From: an uncultured Clostridia bacterium
GTDB lineage: Bacteria > Bacillota > Clostridia > UBA1381
Length of the DNA stretch: 19,980 nucleotides
Reading direction: 5' to 3'
Assembly (NCBI GenBank): GCA_910585485.1
Contig: CAJUEZ010000035.1
Coordinates: 1 to 19,980, forward strand
The notes beneath the pieces were generated by a model. That model worked only from the letters and a program-made list of their open reading frames with translations. It searched no databases and was not told the DNA's origin. This document shows positions 1-7,827 of this stretch, piece by piece. Positions within the stretch are counted from its first letter, which is position 1. Each line of letters opens with the position of its first letter. A program made the translations under genes and the position numbers.

Positions 1-1480
1 GCATAATAAGATTTTTTTCTTCCTTGCTAAGTCCCAGTATAAATACAGAAAAGATATATATAATCGTAAATATTATCGCGAAGATAATCACAGACGTGAT
101 ATTTGTTTTTATAAAATGTTGTATAAACACTATTGATACTATCGGAAGTATAAGAGAAGGAATGAATTTTGAAATCTCTTTCCAAAAATAAATTATATCT
201 ACTCCCACGCGACGGTGATAATAAACATTCATTATAATTATATTCCCTATTACAAGAGACAGATAAGTTCCGATCGCGCATCCTATTTCACCGAATTTCA
301 CACAAAGAGGAATACTCGCGCATATGTTTCCGAGCGCGATAAGCAGATACAGAACAGAACGGAATTTGTGCATATCTTTCGCGCGTTGGATTTCAATTCC
401 TATCGACTGAATTGAAGTGATTAAAAGCGGGGAAATAAGCAGAAGCGCGACATAATACGGCACACTGCTGTCAATTCCGGACCATATCTTTATAAACGGC
501 TTGCCGACGGCAAGGAAAATCATAAATATGTATGCCATAACTGCAAATTGAATCCTTCCGAATTTCGCAAAAAAAAGTGACAGTTCATTTTTGCCGCAGT
601 CGTTTGCGATAAGGGAGTACGCTTTAGGTGAAAACAGTGAAGCAAGCGCGTATGAAAAAGTCAGGAAGTAACTGTTAAACTGTGATGCGATAGAATATAC
701 CGTTACACTTTCCGAACCTTTTAATACTCCTAATATTGTTTTATCAACATTCCAGTTTATCTGGTCACTGAGAATGTTAAGGAACACAAAAAAGGAGAAA
801 ACAAAAAGCTGTTTAAATAATGTAATATCAAAAACGAACCGGAATGTCATTTTAAGACGCTTAACGCAGAATATCATACTTGCCGTAAGTTTTATAAAGG
901 TTATAAAAGTTATGCAAAGAGCCGCCGAGAGTGCGCCTTTTCCGAAAAGAAACAGCGGAAAAGTCAGCATAGGGTTAAGCAGCGCCGTAACGATTATAAG
1001 AAACTTTTGAAAAACAAATTTTTCCTGCGATATTATGTATGAATCAAAAATATTGCATGGGAAAGACAAAGCAAGGTTTATTGTCATGACAGCCAAAAGA
1101 GGTTTTAGTAATGATATTTCCGATGTGGACATTGAATTTGAAAATATTTGAGTAGTATTCGCGGTTATAATACCGCCCGCAAATAATGATATAACCGCGG
1201 CGGCGGAAAAAATAACGGCAAACATACCGTTTAGAGACGAAATGGCTTTTTTATCATCAGCCGCCTTGTATTTGGAATAGAATCTTAGATAAGAACTTCC
1301 AAATCCAAAACTGAGAAATCCGAGGTTGGCGATTGCGGAAATCGCAAGCTGCAAAAGCCCGTAGCCGGATTTTCCAAGAAAGGATAGCATGACGGGCGTG
1401 TAAAGTATGCTTATTAAACTTTGTATAAATATGGCTGCATACGAAAGTATAAAACCTGATTTCAGCTGCGATTTTTTCAT
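1..1480 (-). CDS. Polysaccharide flippase, Wzx/RfbX-like, MOP superfamily (3' end outside window)
   Basis: The minus strand stays open from an ATG at 1480 to the window edge, giving 493 codons without a stop. A GGAG ribosome site lies about 6 nt upstream of the ATG. The protein starts MKKSQLKSGFILSYAAIFIQ and continues as a string of hydrophobic segments separated by short basic loops. This fits the 12-14 helix membrane proteins that flip undecaprenyl-linked sugar repeat units across the membrane. The N-terminal helix, the GKSGYGLLQLA stretch and the FGFGSSYLRFYSKYK stretch near residue 60 resemble O-antigen/teichoic-acid translocases. Only a few C-terminal residues should be missing. It follows a GT2 glycosyltransferase by 31 nt, so the two are probably one transcription unit. 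The substrate cannot be told. It is AT-rich, with many AAA, TTT and ATA codons compared with the thi/araA region. Confidence 0.85.
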   Translation of the reverse strand, partial: MKKSQLKSGFILSYAAIFIQSLISILYTPVMLSFLGKSGYGLLQLAISAIANLGFLSFGFGSSYLRFYSKYKAADDKKAISSLNGMFAVIFSAAAVISLFAGGIITANTTQIFSNSMSTSEISLLKPLLAVMTINLALSFPCNIFDSYIISQEKFVFQKFLIIVTALLNPMLTFPLFLFGKGALSAALCITFITFIKLTASMIFCVKRLKMTFRFVFDITLFKQLFVFSFFVFLNILSDQINWNVDKTILGVLKGSESVTVYSIASQFNSYFLTFSYALASLFSPKAYSLIANDCGKNELSLFFAKFGRIQFAVMAYIFMIFLAVGKPFIKIWSGIDSSVPYYVALLLISPLLITSIQSIGIEIQRAKDMHKFRSVLYLLIALGNICASIPLCVKFGEIGCAIGTYLSLVIGNIIIMNVYYHRRVGVDIIYFWKEISKFIPSLILPIVSIVFIQHFIKTNITSVIIFAIIFTIIYIFSVFILGLSKEEKNLIM

Positions 1481-1511
1481 GTTAATCTCCGTAAAATTCA
1501 ATGCGCTGTGG

Positions 1512-2555
1512 TTATTTGAAAACGCTTTGTATAAACCTGGCGGCGCAAATGCCTGAGGCTATTAAAAATGAATGCTCATTTCTCAGTAATTTAAAGTATA
1601 TTCTGTGCGGGAACGTCATATTTGAAAAATCAATTTTGTTCATGAATCCCGTCTCTTTTGCAAAGTGAGATATTTCTTTGATGTTTTTGAGTTTTTGACG
1701 GAACGTGATATGATTCCCGCGTCGAAGCTCGTTGCTTATCGCTGTTTTTATGCAGTACGCGTAATAATAGTCAAGCTGGTTCGCGTAAGGCGATTTTGCC
1801 AGCGCAGACGAAGAGAAAAACGCGTAAAGCGATTTAAAACGTTCAAAATGGAGGTTGTCATACGAAACTGTCATTTGAGTTCTTGAACGTCTGTAATGAT
1901 ACAGCGACATGTTTTTTATAAAATACATACTGTCGGATTCAAAAATATACGGATAGACGCATGCGGCATCTTCGCCGGTATTAATGTTATCAGTGACTGC
2001 CATCTGATGTTTTATCAGTTTTTCGCGTCTGTAAAGCTTATTCCATATTACAGGGTATATACCGAATTTGTAAAAGTCGCCGGTATAAATCATTTTTGGG
2101 AGTATGTCCTTTTCAAGCTTTGCCCTGTCATAATAGCCGCCGTCTATGTCAAGATATGTAGAACCCGAGGAAAAGGGGAGACACTTGTTCTCGTGCTCAA
2201 CATCGCACATCACAATGTCGCAATCATATTTCTCTATAAATCCCACCATTTTCTCATACATGTGAGTATCTATCCAGTCATCACCGTCCACATATCCCGC
2301 GTATTTTCCGCATGCGGCGGATATGCCTGCTTTTCTTGCGCTGACAACACCGCCGTTATTTTTGTGAATAACCTTGATTCTGCTATCCTTTTCCGCTATT
2401 TTATCGCATAATTCGCCGCTGCCGTCAGTGGAACCGTCATCAACTACAATAAGTTCGAAATCAGTAAAAGTCTGAGCCATAATGCTGCCAAGACATTTTT
2501 CAAGAAAACCGCATACATTATATACCGGTACAATTATACTCAGCAATGGTTCCAT
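1512..2555 (-). CDS. GT2-family glycosyltransferase (EpsJ/WcaA type)
   Basis: This 347-residue protein has a classic GT-A fold start. It shows SIIVPVYNV near residue 6, VVDDGSTDGSGELC with the nucleotide-binding Asp39-Asp40, and the metal-binding DGDD at residues 90-93. The C-terminal third is helical and basic and may contact the membrane or the lipid-linked acceptor. The family transfers a sugar from a nucleotide-sugar donor to a growing surface glycan on the cytoplasmic side. An AAAGGAG ribosome site stands about 9 nt before the ATG, and a near-consensus promoter lies upstream. It is followed by the flippase gene on the same strand. Donor and acceptor sugars are not predictable. No signal peptide or transmembrane helix is obvious. 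Confidence 0.9.
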   Translation of the reverse strand: MEPLLSIIVPVYNVCGFLEKCLGSIMAQTFTDFELIVVDDGSTDGSGELCDKIAEKDSRIKVIHKNNGGVVSARKAGISAACGKYAGYVDGDDWIDTHMYEKMVGFIEKYDCDIVMCDVEHENKCLPFSSGSTYLDIDGGYYDRAKLEKDILPKMIYTGDFYKFGIYPVIWNKLYRREKLIKHQMAVTDNINTGEDAACVYPYIFESDSMYFIKNMSLYHYRRSRTQMTVSYDNLHFERFKSLYAFFSSSALAKSPYANQLDYYYAYCIKTAISNELRRGNHITFRQKLKNIKEISHFAKETGFMNKIDFSNMTFPHRIYFKLLRNEHSFLIASGICAARFIQSVFK

Positions 2556-2588
2556 ACGTCAGCGCTCCTTTAGAAATAATATACTATA

Positions 2589-2617
2589 AGTATATCATGC
2601 TTTTTACAGGTAGTCAA
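2589..2617 (-). promoter_or_regulatory. SigA-type promoter for the GT2-flippase unit
   Basis: Read on the minus strand, TTGACT (2617-2612) and TATACT (2594-2589) are separated by exactly 17 nt. Transcription would start near 2583, about 28 nt before the glycosyltransferase ATG. Confidence 0.7.
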
Positions 2618-2626
2618 TTATAAGTG

Positions 2627-2655
2627 TTTACAAAAAAAAATCTTTGTGTTATTAT
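2627..2655 (+). promoter_or_regulatory. SigA-type promoter for the GT2-pyruvyltransferase unit
   Basis: TTTACA (2627-2632) and TATTAT (2650-2655) are separated by 17 nt, with an A-rich spacer. Transcription should start near 2662. An in-frame ATG at 2646 lies upstream of that point, so it cannot start translation from this promoter. The downstream ATG at 2685 is therefore the likely start. Confidence 0.7.
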
Positions 2656-2684
2656 ATATAAAAGGCATAAAAAGGAGAAATAAG

Positions 2685-3650
2685 ATGGATATTGCGGTAA
2701 GTGTGATAGTGCCGGTTTTTAATCGTGAGAACTGCATTGAACAATGTATAAGCAGCATAACAAATCAAACCCTTAAAAATATAGAGATTATCGTTATAGA
2801 TGACGGCTCGAATGATAACACGTTAAAAGTTCTTGAAAAGATAAAAGATGAGAGAGTTATAGTTAAAAGTCAAAGGAATATGGGACAGGGCATAGCGAGA
2901 AATAGCGGATTGGAAATGGCAAGGGGAGAGTATGTGGCATTTGTTGATTCCGATGATACGATAGAGGCGGATATGCTTAAGAAGATGTACATAAAAGCCA
3001 AGAGTGAAAATGCCGATATGGTTCAGTGCAACATACGCGATATATATCCCGACGGAAGTGAAAAATTACAGCTTTCATATTCCGACATGGCTGTGAATAT
3101 AAAGGACAGAGGGAAATATATGGATAAATATTTCTCCACATGCACTCATAGTTTTGAAGTATGCAATAAAATGATTAATCTTGATTTTCTCCGTCAAACG
3201 GGAGTGGTTTTTCATGATACAAAAAAATGCTTTTCGGAGGACTTGCTTTTTAATCTTGAACTTATAAATCATCTTAAAATGGTATATTTTATTTCAAAAC
3301 CATACTATAACTATTATCAGCATGAGAACAGTCATCTTCACAGCAATTCGGCTGTGAGACTTGCCGCTATATTTGATTTGTTTATGGAATATATTATTAA
3401 GGCGGAAGGCGATGTGAGAAGCAGCGTTTTATATACCGCCTCGATGGTTATTTTGTATAACATCGGACTATGTGTTGATGATCATGTTGATACCGCAAGT
3501 CATGTGCTCAAAAGCGGAATAATGAAAAAGTACATAAAAGGAGCATTAAAGCGAAAATGTAAATTAAGGCACAGGATTTTCCTGATATGTATACTCGTCA
3601 TGCCAATGAAGGTGAAATTGAGATTGGTTGAAGAATATAGCAGATGGTGA
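2685..3650 (+). CDS. GT2-family glycosyltransferase
   Basis: The product is a 321-residue cytoplasmic glycosyltransferase of family 2. It begins MDIAVSVIVPVFNRENC, carries IDDGSNDNT with Asp39-Asp40, and has the metal-binding DSDD motif at residues 88-91. The middle contains a CNKMINLDFLRQ-type acceptor segment common in capsule and exopolysaccharide transferases. The start at 2685 has an AAAGGAG site 7 nt upstream. A longer frame beginning at 2646 would overlap the promoter -10 box and is rejected. The gene overlaps or nearly touches the next gene, so the two are translationally coupled. It is similar in architecture to the divergent glycosyltransferase but clearly not a duplicate copy. Sugar specificity is unknown. 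Confidence 0.9.
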   Translation: MDIAVSVIVPVFNRENCIEQCISSITNQTLKNIEIIVIDDGSNDNTLKVLEKIKDERVIVKSQRNMGQGIARNSGLEMARGEYVAFVDSDDTIEADMLKKMYIKAKSENADMVQCNIRDIYPDGSEKLQLSYSDMAVNIKDRGKYMDKYFSTCTHSFEVCNKMINLDFLRQTGVVFHDTKKCFSEDLLFNLELINHLKMVYFISKPYYNYYQHENSHLHSNSAVRLAAIFDLFMEYIIKAEGDVRSSVLYTASMVILYNIGLCVDDHVDTASHVLKSGIMKKYIKGALKRKCKLRHRIFLICILVMPMKVKLRLVEEYSRW

Positions 3651-3655
3651 TTACT

Positions 3656-4633
3656 ATGAGAATTTTGCTTGACGGATACGCGGACTGTAATTTGGGCGAT
3701 GATTTAATGCTGACGATAGCCGCGAAGGGACTTGGAGGGCATGAACTTTATACTCCGCTCGACAAACTGAATATAGACAATGTGGAATATACTTGCGCGA
3801 AGAATGGGTTTGACTGGTACTTGAAAGTTACCGGCTCAGGGTTTCTCATACATAATAATATGGGGATATTATACCGCATGCGTGATATGCTGAGAGAGAA
3901 ACATTATTCCGGTAAAAGGGCTGTTTTAAACTGCAATATAAGTAATTTTATAAATAACCCGGCGGAAAAAGTAATACAGCGTCAACTTGGCGGATACGAT
4001 TTTATAACAACACGCGATGGGGCGTCATATGAATACATAAGAAAAAATCTCCCCAAAACGCATTGTGAAAAATATCCGGATATGGTGTTTTCAATGCCGG
4101 ACAGTATGATACCCGATGTATCATGCGAAAACGCTCTCGGAATAGCAGTGCATAGCAGCGCGGACTGCGCGGCGCTTTCAGTGGTAACGGACGGATATAT
4201 AAAGAAAACAGGTAAGAAAGTAATACTTCTGTGCTTGGACACAGGTCTTGAAAACGATGTTATCGCGGCAAAAAAAGTGTATAGAGAAGCAAAGCACAAG
4301 GATATGATTGAAATTGTGAGTTATACAAGTATTTCAGATATGCTGGGTAATATAAAACGCTGCGGTGTAATTTTGGGAATAAGACTTCATTCAGTTATAC
4401 TTGCGGCAAGAATGGGTATACCGTTTGTGCCGATGTCGTATTCGGAGAAAACACTCTCTGTTCTTTCGGATATAAATTATACAGAAACAATTTACGCGTC
4501 TGACAGCTTTGTAACAGAGGACGTGCTTCAAAGTATTTTTAACGCTGAGAAGAACTGCATAGATGAGTCAATTATAAAATCGGCGCGAAATCATATAAAG
4601 AAGTTTAACGAATATATCAAACAGCAGGGATAA
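3656..4633 (+). CDS. Polysaccharide pyruvyl transferase family protein (CsaB/WcaK type)
   Basis: The 325-residue product starts MRILLDGYADCNLGDDLML, the typical N-terminus of the family, which has a GNxGD motif near residue 12. A C-terminal LGIRLHSVILAARMGIPFV block follows at about residues 240-260, then a Tyr-Ser-Glu-Lys stretch. Members such as CsaB put a ketal-linked pyruvate from phosphoenolpyruvate on a sugar of a surface polymer, and some relatives have other transferase roles. The start at 3656 has GGTGA five nt upstream and begins the fold directly. The alternative ATG at 3644 lies inside the previous gene and has no good ribosome site. Its position after a glycosyltransferase suggests decoration of the same glycan. 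The stop codon forms the loop of the following terminator. Confidence 0.8.
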   Translation: MRILLDGYADCNLGDDLMLTIAAKGLGGHELYTPLDKLNIDNVEYTCAKNGFDWYLKVTGSGFLIHNNMGILYRMRDMLREKHYSGKRAVLNCNISNFINNPAEKVIQRQLGGYDFITTRDGASYEYIRKNLPKTHCEKYPDMVFSMPDSMIPDVSCENALGIAVHSSADCAALSVVTDGYIKKTGKKVILLCLDTGLENDVIAAKKVYREAKHKDMIEIVSYTSISDMLGNIKRCGVILGIRLHSVILAARMGIPFVPMSYSEKTLSVLSDINYTETIYASDSFVTEDVLQSIFNAEKNCIDESIIKSARNHIKKFNEYIKQQG

Positions 4634-4670
4634 TCCCTGCTGTTTTTGTGTGTTTTTCACACTGTTTTTT
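4619..4670 (+). terminator. Tandem Rho-independent terminators after the polysaccharide genes
   Basis: The first hairpin pairs 4620-4630 with 4634-4644 (11 bp, perfect). Its three-base loop is the TAA stop codon of the pyruvyl-transferase-family gene, and a T-rich tract follows. A second small hairpin, GTGTG/CACAC (4648-4652 with 4658-4662), is followed by a T run at 4664-4670. Together they insulate the polysaccharide genes from the nad operon. Confidence 0.85.
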
Positions 4671-4671
4671 T

Positions 4672-4691
4672 ACAGGTGTCTTGACACCTGT
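4672..4691. promoter_or_regulatory. Probable NiaR operator (perfect 20-bp palindrome)
   Basis: ACAGGTGTC (4672-4680) and GACACCTGT (4683-4691) are perfect inverted repeats separated by TT. The GTGTC-TT-GACAC core matches what is known of NiaR (YrxA) sites in Firmicutes. The right arm contains the -35 box of the nad promoter, so a bound repressor would block RNA polymerase. A niaR gene ends the operon that this promoter drives, which supports autoregulation. Confidence 0.8.
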
Positions 4692-4709
4692 CTTGATAAG
4701 TGATATACT
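4681..4709 (+). promoter_or_regulatory. Promoter of the nadABC-niaR operon
   Basis: A perfect TTGACA (4681-4686) and TATACT (4704-4709) are separated by 17 nt. TG at 4701-4702 gives an extended -10. The predicted start of transcription is near 4716. The -35 box lies inside the NiaR palindrome. Confidence 0.85.
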
Positions 4710-4750
4710 GATTAAAACAATCAGATTAGAATGTATATCCGGATTGTGTG

Positions 4751-4757
4751 AAAGGAG
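4751..4757 (+). promoter_or_regulatory. Ribosome site of nadA with long spacing
   Basis: AAAGGAG stands 14 nt before the ATG at 4772, longer than the usual 6-9 nt. The only other in-frame start is a GTG at 4748, which overlaps this site and has no clear ribosome site of its own. The malic enzyme gene in this window has the same 14-nt spacing with no alternative start, which supports the ATG here. Confidence 0.55.
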
Positions 4758-4771
4758 TTTCTGATAATATC

Positions 4772-5680
4772 ATGAGTGAAATTGTAAAAGAAATCGAACA
4801 ACTGAAAAAGGAGAAAAACGCGGTTATTCTCGCTCACTACTATGTTGATGATGAAGTGCAGAAAATAGCGGATTATATAGGAGATTCTTACTATTTGGCA
4901 AAAATAGCAAAACAGTCAGACGCTGAGACTATTGTATTTTGCGGAGTGTCTTTCATGGGAGAAAGCGCGAAAATTTTAAATCCTGAAAAAACAGTGCTTA
5001 TGCCTGACATGTCGGCGGATTGCCCTATGGCGCATATGGCTGACGCGGAAAAGATTAAAGAGATGAGGGAAAAGTATGAAGATCTCGCTGTTGTCTGTTA
5101 TATAAATTCTACAGCGGAATTGAAATGTCACAGTGATGTATGTGTGACTTCATCAAACGCGGTGAAAATTGTAAAGGCATTGCCGAATAAAAATATATTC
5201 TTTATTCCTGATGAAAATTTGGGCAGACATGTCGCAAAGCAGGTTCCTGAAAAAAATGTTATTTTAAATGATGGATTCTGTCATGTGCATGTGTCAATAA
5301 CTGCGGATAACGTTAGGCAAATAAAGCAAAAATATCCGAAAGCGCTTGTGCTGGCACATCCTGAATGTAAACAGGAGGTGCTTGATTTAGCCGATTATAT
5401 AGGCAGCACATCAGGTATAATCGACTATGCCTCAAAAAGTGATAACGAAGAATTTATTATATGCACCGAGTGTGGTGTCGGATATGAACTGAGAGTAAAG
5501 AACCCAAATAAGAAATTCTACTTTGCGGGAACGAAGCATTTTTGCCCGAATATGAAACTTAACACTGTTGAGAAAGTGTGTCATGTGCTGAAAACAGGAG
5601 AAAACGCTGTTGAAATAAGTGACGAAAACCGCAAAAAATCACTTGTGCCGCTTGACAGAATGTTGGATATGGCGAAATAA
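4772..5680 (+). CDS. nadA: Quinolinate synthase NadA
   Basis: NadA condenses iminoaspartate with dihydroxyacetone phosphate to form quinolinate, using a [4Fe-4S] cluster in the cytoplasm. The 302-residue length fits the short Gram-positive/Thermotoga type. The three expected cluster ligands are present at Cys84 (SADCPMA), Cys170 (DGFCHVH) and Cys258 (KHFCPNM). Other family marks are AVILAHYYV near residue 17, the NSTAELK and VTSSNAVKIV segments near residue 120, and HPECK near residue 197. The gene is first in the nadABC-niaR operon and is followed by nadB after 14 nt. Expression should fall when NiaR binds the operator overlapping the promoter. A start at GTG 4748 would add eight residues without family support. 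Confidence 0.96.
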   Translation: MSEIVKEIEQLKKEKNAVILAHYYVDDEVQKIADYIGDSYYLAKIAKQSDAETIVFCGVSFMGESAKILNPEKTVLMPDMSADCPMAHMADAEKIKEMREKYEDLAVVCYINSTAELKCHSDVCVTSSNAVKIVKALPNKNIFFIPDENLGRHVAKQVPEKNVILNDGFCHVHVSITADNVRQIKQKYPKALVLAHPECKQEVLDLADYIGSTSGIIDYASKSDNEEFIICTECGVGYELRVKNPNKKFYFAGTKHFCPNMKLNTVEKVCHVLKTGENAVEISDENRKKSLVPLDRMLDMAK

Positions 5681-5694
5681 TTAAGGAGATTAAA

Positions 5695-6969
5695 ATGAAA
5701 ACTGATATAGTCATCGTAGGATGCGGTGTGGGAGGACTTTACTGCGCCATGAATCTTCCGCGTGATAAAAAAATAGTAATGGTGACAAAGAGCGACGCGG
5801 ACAAAAGCGATTCGTTTCTCGCGCAGGGTGGAATCTGCGTCTTGAAAAATGATGCGGATTATGACAGCTATTTTGAGGATACCATGAGGGCGGGACATTA
5901 TGAGAATAATAAGCAATCTGTTGATATAATGATACGCTCCTCGCGTGACGTGATAAACGACCTTGTAAAATGCGGAGTGAGATTTGAAAAAAAAGACGGT
6001 GAATTTGTATATACGAAAGAGGGAGCGCATTCCATACCAAGAATACTTTTTCACGAGGATGTAACGGGAAGGGAAATAACCTCACATCTTCTTGACGCAG
6101 TGAAAAAACTCGATAATGTAACAATTATTGAGCATTTTACAATGGTGGACATAATAGAAGACGGAGACGAATGCCGCGGTATAATCGGGCATGATAAAGA
6201 CGGTGATTGCGTGCCTGTCATCGCCGATTATACAGTTCTCGCGACAGGCGGAATAGGCGGAATTTATAAGCATTCGACAAATTACAGACATCTTACCGGA
6301 GATTCGCTTGCGATAGCCTTAAAACATGGGGTGAAATTGCAAAATATTGATTATATACAAATTCATCCTACAACTCTTTATTCTGTGAAAAAAGGAAGGA
6401 GATTTTTAATCTCGGAATCCGTTAGAGGAGAGGGTGCTGTGCTGTTTAACTCGCACATGCAGCGGTTTGTTGATGAACTACAGCCGCGTGATGTCGTCGC
6501 CAAAGCAATATATGATGAGATGGAAAAGGATAATAAGCCGTATGTGTGGCTTTCAATGAAACCGATACCTACAGAGATGATAAAAAGTCATTTCCCAAAT
6601 ATATACAAGCATTGTCTTGAAGAGGGATATGATGTGACAAAGGAATGTATTCCGGTTGTGCCGGCGCAGCATTATTTCATGGGCGGAATAGCTGTTGATG
6701 AATACAGCAAAACATCAATGGGAAGGTTGTACGCGGTAGGAGAAACTTCATGTAACGGCGTACATGGTAAAAACCGTCTCGCAAGTAATTCGCTTCTGGA
6801 GAGCCTTGTGTTTGCAAAACGCGCGGCGAAACATATGACAAAGAAATACAGCGAATCGAAATACAGCGGTGAAATAAAAGCGGATAAGACGTTATACAAA
6901 AACTATGAGAAAGAATATAAAAAGACGATACTTGATGAGATAGAAAAGGAGAAGAAAAGACATGAATAA
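5695..6969 (+). CDS. nadB: L-aspartate oxidase NadB, short form
   Basis: NadB is an FAD enzyme that oxidises L-aspartate to iminoaspartate for NadA. The N-terminal FAD-binding GCGVGG (residues 9-14) and SFLAQGGI (40-47) are clear. Substrate-site residues known from the family are present: His224 (IQIHPTT), Arg244 (SVRGEGA), His326 (QHYFMGG) and Arg361 (NRLASNSLLE). At 424 residues it is much shorter than the roughly 540-residue enterobacterial enzyme, mainly because the C-terminal helical domain is reduced. The short form is probably normal for this lineage, since the frame is intact and overlaps nadC. An AAGGAG site lies 6 nt before the ATG. Fumarate reductase or succinate dehydrogenase is an alternative for the fold, but the neighbours settle the call. 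Confidence 0.95.
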   Translation: MKTDIVIVGCGVGGLYCAMNLPRDKKIVMVTKSDADKSDSFLAQGGICVLKNDADYDSYFEDTMRAGHYENNKQSVDIMIRSSRDVINDLVKCGVRFEKKDGEFVYTKEGAHSIPRILFHEDVTGREITSHLLDAVKKLDNVTIIEHFTMVDIIEDGDECRGIIGHDKDGDCVPVIADYTVLATGGIGGIYKHSTNYRHLTGDSLAIALKHGVKLQNIDYIQIHPTTLYSVKKGRRFLISESVRGEGAVLFNSHMQRFVDELQPRDVVAKAIYDEMEKDNKPYVWLSMKPIPTEMIKSHFPNIYKHCLEEGYDVTKECIPVVPAQHYFMGGIAVDEYSKTSMGRLYAVGETSCNGVHGKNRLASNSLLESLVFAKRAAKHMTKKYSESKYSGEIKADKTLYKNYEKEYKKTILDEIEKEKKRHE

Positions 6970-7813
6970 TATAACTATGGCGCTTAATGCGGACGAACTG
7001 ATTTTAAGCGCGCTCAGAGAGGATATAACAAGCGAGGACATTACAACCAATTCTGTTATGCGCACATTCCAAATGGGCGAGGTAGACCTTATCTGTAAAC
7101 AGGATGGTATAATTGCCGGTCTTGACGTTTTCAAGAGAGTATTTGAACTTCTTGACGATAAAACAGAGGTAATTCTTAACGCAAAAGACGGAGATTTTGT
7201 AAAGAACGGTGATAAAATAGGAGTTGTGAGAGGCGATATAAGAGTGCTCCTTTCAGGAGAGAGAACGGCGCTTAATTATTTGCAGCGTATGAGCGGTATA
7301 GCGACATACACAAATTCAATCGTTAAGCTTCTTGAAGGAAGCAAAACAAAGCTTCTCGATACCCGTAAAACAACCCCGAATATGCGAGTATTTGAAAAGT
7401 ACGCTGTAAAGGCGGGCGGCGGCTGTAATCACAGATATAATTTAAGCGACGGTATTCTTTTGAAAGATAACCATATCGGCGCGGCAGGAGGAGTTAAAGA
7501 AGCTGTCAAAATGGCTAAGGAATACGCGCCGTTTGTAAGAAAAATAGAGATTGAGGTTGAAAATCTTGATATGCTTAAAGAAGCACTGGAAGCGGGCGCG
7601 GATATAATTATGCTCGATAATATGAGCGTTGAGGATATGAAGGAAGCTGTAAAGTTAGCGGCGGGTAAAGCAGAAACGGAATGCAGCGGAAATGTGACAA
7701 AGGAAAACGTTGCAAGACTTGTGAATATAGGCGTAGATTATATTTCAAGCGGAGCGCTGACTCATTCAGCGCCGATTATGGACTTGTCGCTGAAAAATCT
7801 TCATGCTATTTAA
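6962..7813 (+). CDS. nadC: Nicotinate-nucleotide pyrophosphorylase NadC (carboxylating)
   Basis: NadC joins quinolinate and PRPP, with loss of CO2, to give nicotinate mononucleotide. It is the last step specific to de novo NAD synthesis. The 283-residue protein carries the expected charged active-site residues: Arg101 (SGERTALN), Arg135-Lys136 (LDTRKTTP), His157-Arg158 (GGCNHRYN) and Lys168 (LLKDNHIG). Acidic residues sit in EIEVEN and MLDNM. The C-terminal strand ISSGALTHS is typical. The ATG overlaps the end of nadB by 8 nt, so the two are translationally coupled. A GGAG sits in the nadB tail about 11 nt upstream. The family's usual length is about 280 residues, so the gene is complete. Confidence 0.97.
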   Translation: MNNITMALNADELILSALREDITSEDITTNSVMRTFQMGEVDLICKQDGIIAGLDVFKRVFELLDDKTEVILNAKDGDFVKNGDKIGVVRGDIRVLLSGERTALNYLQRMSGIATYTNSIVKLLEGSKTKLLDTRKTTPNMRVFEKYAVKAGGGCNHRYNLSDGILLKDNHIGAAGGVKEAVKMAKEYAPFVRKIEIEVENLDMLKEALEAGADIIMLDNMSVEDMKEAVKLAAGKAETECSGNVTKENVARLVNIGVDYISSGALTHSAPIMDLSLKNLHAI

Positions 7814-7827
7814 GAGAGGTTGGTAAA

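Noticed and set aside
1896..2411. Long plus-strand open frame opposite the first glycosyltransferase
   Set aside because: It is antisense to a clear GT2 gene, has no ribosome site and no family resemblance.
2646..2684. Upstream ATG extending the plus-strand glycosyltransferase by 13 residues
   Set aside because: It overlaps the -10 box and precedes the predicted transcript start; the ATG at 2685 has a proper AAAGGAG site and begins the family fold.
5711..6124. Minus-strand open frame inside nadB
   Set aside because: It is an antisense shadow of a well-supported gene with low-complexity, family-free translation.
7681..7827. In-frame extension of niaR into nadC
   Set aside because: The added residues are nadC DNA read out of frame; NiaR proteins begin near the ATG at 7828, which has a ribosome site.
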